Source of the DNA: Dehalococcoidia bacterium UBA1151
GTDB lineage: Bacteria > Chloroflexota > Dehalococcoidia > Lucifugimonadales > Lucifugimonadaceae
Reading direction: 5' to 3'
Length of the DNA: 15,365 nt
Assembly: GCA_002311865.1 (NCBI GenBank)
Contig: DBZV01000073.1
Location: 1 to 15,365, forward strand
Shown: positions 13,696 through 15,365 of the stretch, piece by piece
How positions within the stretch are numbered: position 1 is the first letter of the stretch
How the letters are laid out: each line of letters begins with the position of its first letter
Program-made: the position numbers and the translations under genes
The notes under the pieces: generated by a model
Seen by the model: the letters and a program-made list of their open reading frames with translations, nothing else
What the model was told of the DNA's origin: nothing
Databases searched by the model: none

Positions 13696-14646
13696 TCAAC
13701 GTAGTAGTTGAATCACTGGCAGATCGCTGAGTCGTATACGTTGAACTCGATGGGGCTTGTAGCCCACTTCACCGGGTCGTCGGGACCTCCTGCCATATGG
13801 CCTTGCTTCGGCGGGTATGAGCACGGCTGAACCACTCTGGTAGCTCAGCACGAACGATTGCCAACTAGCTTCGTCATCATCGCTGATTACCAGGAATGCT
13901 TCGTTAGAGGCCATATTGGGTGTGGGGAAGCCCAGGAAGTAGACGAGCGCACCATTCAACAGCGAACCTTCGGCAACGCCGGTGCCCGCTCCTGAATCAC
14001 CACCACGGCCGCACAAATGCCAGTAGTCGCCCTGAACTTCCAGCGCACCATTCTTTAGATATTCTGCCCAAAGTGTGATGGAAGGAATACCGAAGAGGTC
14101 TCCTGTGAGGCTGACAGGGAACTGCCTTTCCGCGCCGACTGTCAGAGGGTCTGTCAACAACGCTACCGGATCCGGTGTGGGAGTAACGAGCGGCTCTGGC
14201 TCAAGCCTCGCGGTCGATGGCACAGTAGTTGCCGTTGGCGCGGGTGTGCTGGTTGGTGTTGAAGTGCTCGCGGGAGCCGGAGCGATTGCGCCGCCCCCGG
14301 GGTCAGCGCCCCCACTTTCAGGCACGGTCTGTTGTGGCGAATCAGCCGGTGCCGATCCACCGTTTGATGTGTCATCGGTATTCATAAACAGAATCAGCAG
14401 CAACACTGCGATAACTACAACTAGTGCTCCGCCGGCAGATTGAACGTATTGTGGTTTGACGGGTAATCGAAGCTTGTAAATGGCGTCCATGACGTACTCC
14501 CAGGGTCTTCTGGAAACTTGCTCACCGAGACGGTCTGAGACCGTCGGCCAGTAGCGCATGGAGGACCGGTTTTCATTGACCTTGCGCTCGAACATCGCCG
14601 TGAGGGCGGTCTCGAGATGGGCGTCGGCGTAACTCATCTGGCTCAT
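13696..14646 (-). CDS. Single-pass membrane protein, probable anti-sigma factor, with suspected frameshift near its end
   Basis: The frame codes 316 residues in three parts: a cytoplasmic N-terminus (1-70), one membrane helix at about 71-88 (AGGALVVVIAVLLLILFM), then a Pro/Thr/Ser-rich linker (90-165) and an outer domain from about 168. The ATG overlaps the TGA of the sigma gene as ATGA, the usual coupling of an ECF sigma factor with its anti-sigma. The N-terminus has no HxxxCxxC zinc motif, so it is not a ZAS-type domain; assignment rests on context and topology. The end looks wrong: after Ile277 the residues become Arg-rich. Skipping one base of the CCC run at 13813-13815 gives a sequence running PPKQGHMAGG...IEFNVYDSAICQ to a stop at 13713-13715 (310 residues). 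That adds a second Cys to pair with Cys212. Indel or sequencing error is likely. Confidence 0.65.
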   Translation of the reverse strand: MSQMSYADAHLETALTAMFERKVNENRSSMRYWPTVSDRLGEQVSRRPWEYVMDAIYKLRLPVKPQYVQSAGGALVVVIAVLLLILFMNTDDTSNGGSAPADSPQQTVPESGGADPGGGAIAPAPASTSTPTSTPAPTATTVPSTARLEPEPLVTPTPDPVALLTDPLTVGAERQFPVSLTGDLFGIPSITLWAEYLKNGALEVQGDYWHLCGRGGDSGAGTGVAEGSLLNGALVYFLGFPTPNMASNEAFLVISDDDEASWQSFVLSYQSGSAVLIPAEARPYGRRSRRPGEVGYKPHRVQRIRLSDLPVIQLLR

Positions 14647-15229
14647 GCCAGTGGCCTTTCTACTGTGGGGTCACCTATGAGCGATGGATCAACCGTCCCT
14701 CTTAGCGCCGCAAGTCCTCGTGATAAATGCGAACCGACCGTTCCCTGATTCCACCCTGTCGACCGGGCGATTTCAGGAGTTGAGTAGCCCAGGGAGTAAC
14801 GGAGAACAAGCGCGATGCGCTGTCTTTCCGATATGACTCCTGAAGCCTGCCCCAGAGGTGCTCCGATGTCTCTGAGTCGATAGCCCGCTGCTCCGGCGAT
14901 TTGCCGGAATAGCGCAGCTGCAACGCCTCGTCTATCGGTCCTTCCGGGTGCCTGGCACGTCTGCCTTGCATCTTTATCTGGTTGAGGAGGATTCGGTTCA
15001 GCCACGGGCCAAGCTTGTCGTTTGCCCGCAGCCGCTTGATGTTCCGCCACGCCTTCAACAGCGCTTCCTGCACCGTGTCTTCGGCCTGTCGGCGATCATC
15101 GATCAGGAGAATCGCATTGCCGTACAAGCGCTCGCCATGAGAATCGGCGATCAGCCTGAAAGCTTGCTTGTCTCCGCTCTGGCACTGTGCTACGGCATGT
15201 GCCAGATCCGGCTCTGGAACTATTGCCAT
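14643..15229 (-). CDS. ECF-type RNA polymerase sigma factor, interrupted by a frameshift
   Basis: Read from ATG at 15229, the frame gives sigma region 2 (residues 20-95: AFRLIADSHGERLYGNAILL, then AEDTVQEALLKAWRNI and PWLNRILLNQIKMQGRR) and then turns to nonsense after LQES at residue 132. Its own stop comes at 14702. Region 4 lies in another frame from about 14834: ISERQRIALVLRYSLGYS, then TPEIARSTGWNQGTVGSHLSRGLAAL, the helix-turn-helix that binds the -35 box. That frame ends with TGA at 14643-14645, overlapping the next gene's ATG. One missing base near 14834 would restore a 195-residue protein of normal ECF length. The start has AGGA with an 8-nt spacer. No canonical -1 slippery heptamer is in phase, so a mutation or an assembly error is more likely than programmed frameshifting. 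Its targets are unknown. Confidence 0.8.
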
Positions 15230-15365
15230 CTTCGGCGTCCTGCGAATCGTTCATATTCAACCGATTGTGATCCGGTCACATTATTAGCGATGCGCCTTTT
15301 CGCGAAAGTCTTGCAGCAGCCCCTAGGTGTAGTTCCCACCGACGTTGTTTACACGAAATAGGGGA
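15230..15365 (-). promoter_or_regulatory. Upstream region of the sigma factor gene with a TGTGA-N5-TCACA palindrome
   Basis: Read on the minus strand, this 136-nt region holds TAATAAT at 15286-15280 as a possible -10 box with a poor -35. It is followed at once by a palindrome of two 5-bp arms, TGTGA and TCACA, at 15280-15266 (5-nt centre). GGGAAC at 15337-15332 resembles an ECF -35 element and could allow autoregulation, but no fitting -10 was found. The arms recall a CRP/FNR-family site, which normally has a 6-base (CRP) or 4-base (FNR) centre. Confidence 0.35.

Noticed and set aside
14825..14850. Programmed -1 ribosomal frameshift in the sigma gene.
   Set aside because: The area around CGG-AAA-G does not form an X-XXY-YYZ heptamer in the zero frame and no strong downstream stem was noticed. 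A second indel in the neighbouring gene also favours mutation or sequencing error.
14643..15050. A separate 135-residue gene starting at 15050.
   Set aside because: Its first 68 or so residues are the wrong frame over sigma region 2 and look like noise; only the part after 14836 is sigma region 4.

Overview
The window reads as ordinary bacterial chromosome with moderately high GC, dense gene packing on both strands, and frequent GTG/TTG starts. The gene content (NDUFA9-type SDR followed by folC and fabF, a long DnaE with an intact-looking PHP domain, HEAT-repeat and ROK proteins, and many degenerate intergenic repeats) is most like Chloroflexota, perhaps a Dehalococcoidia/SAR202-type lineage. 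That placement is inferred from recalled protein resemblance, not from a search. No phage, transposase, CRISPR array or rRNA/tRNA gene was seen.

Layout. (1) 1-3901: an uronate-dehydrogenase-like SDR (+), a GTG-started protein with an RGG/arginine-rich repeat tail (-), a ROK-family sugar kinase (+), and a HEAT-repeat protein with a very acidic tail (-). The pairs are convergent (18 nt gap; 4 nt overlap) or divergent (37 nt gap). (2) 3902-7637: a divergent promoter region, then a tight plus-strand run of NDUFA9-like SDR, folC and fabF with gaps of 3 and 10 nt, so probably one transcript for folate and fatty-acid metabolism. (3) 7638-8992: a repeat-bearing spacer and a SelA/DgaE-like PLP enzyme with a very good ribosome binding site. 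(4) 8993-9895: a 900-base spacer with repeat remnants, a 38-codon zinc-ribbon gene on the minus strand followed at once by an 18-bp hairpin, and the dnaE leader with a TATAAT-like box and a hairpin-plus-T-run. (5) 9896-13537: dnaE, closed by a strong GC hairpin. (6) 13696-15229 on the minus strand: an ECF sigma factor gene and a single-pass membrane protein gene, apparently its anti-sigma partner, joined by an ATGA overlap.

The most notable reading concerns region 6. As given, the sigma gene has region 2 in one frame and region 4 in another (break near 14834), and the membrane protein gene has a second single-base break near 13813-13815. Restoring one base in the first and removing one in the second gives a 195-residue sigma factor and a 310-residue partner, the latter ending in a sensible strand with a second cysteine. 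Either this signalling module is decaying or the assembly has two indels here. The other points worth following are the RGG-tailed protein, the zinc-ribbon microprotein with its strand-specific hairpin, and the palindrome upstream of the sigma gene.
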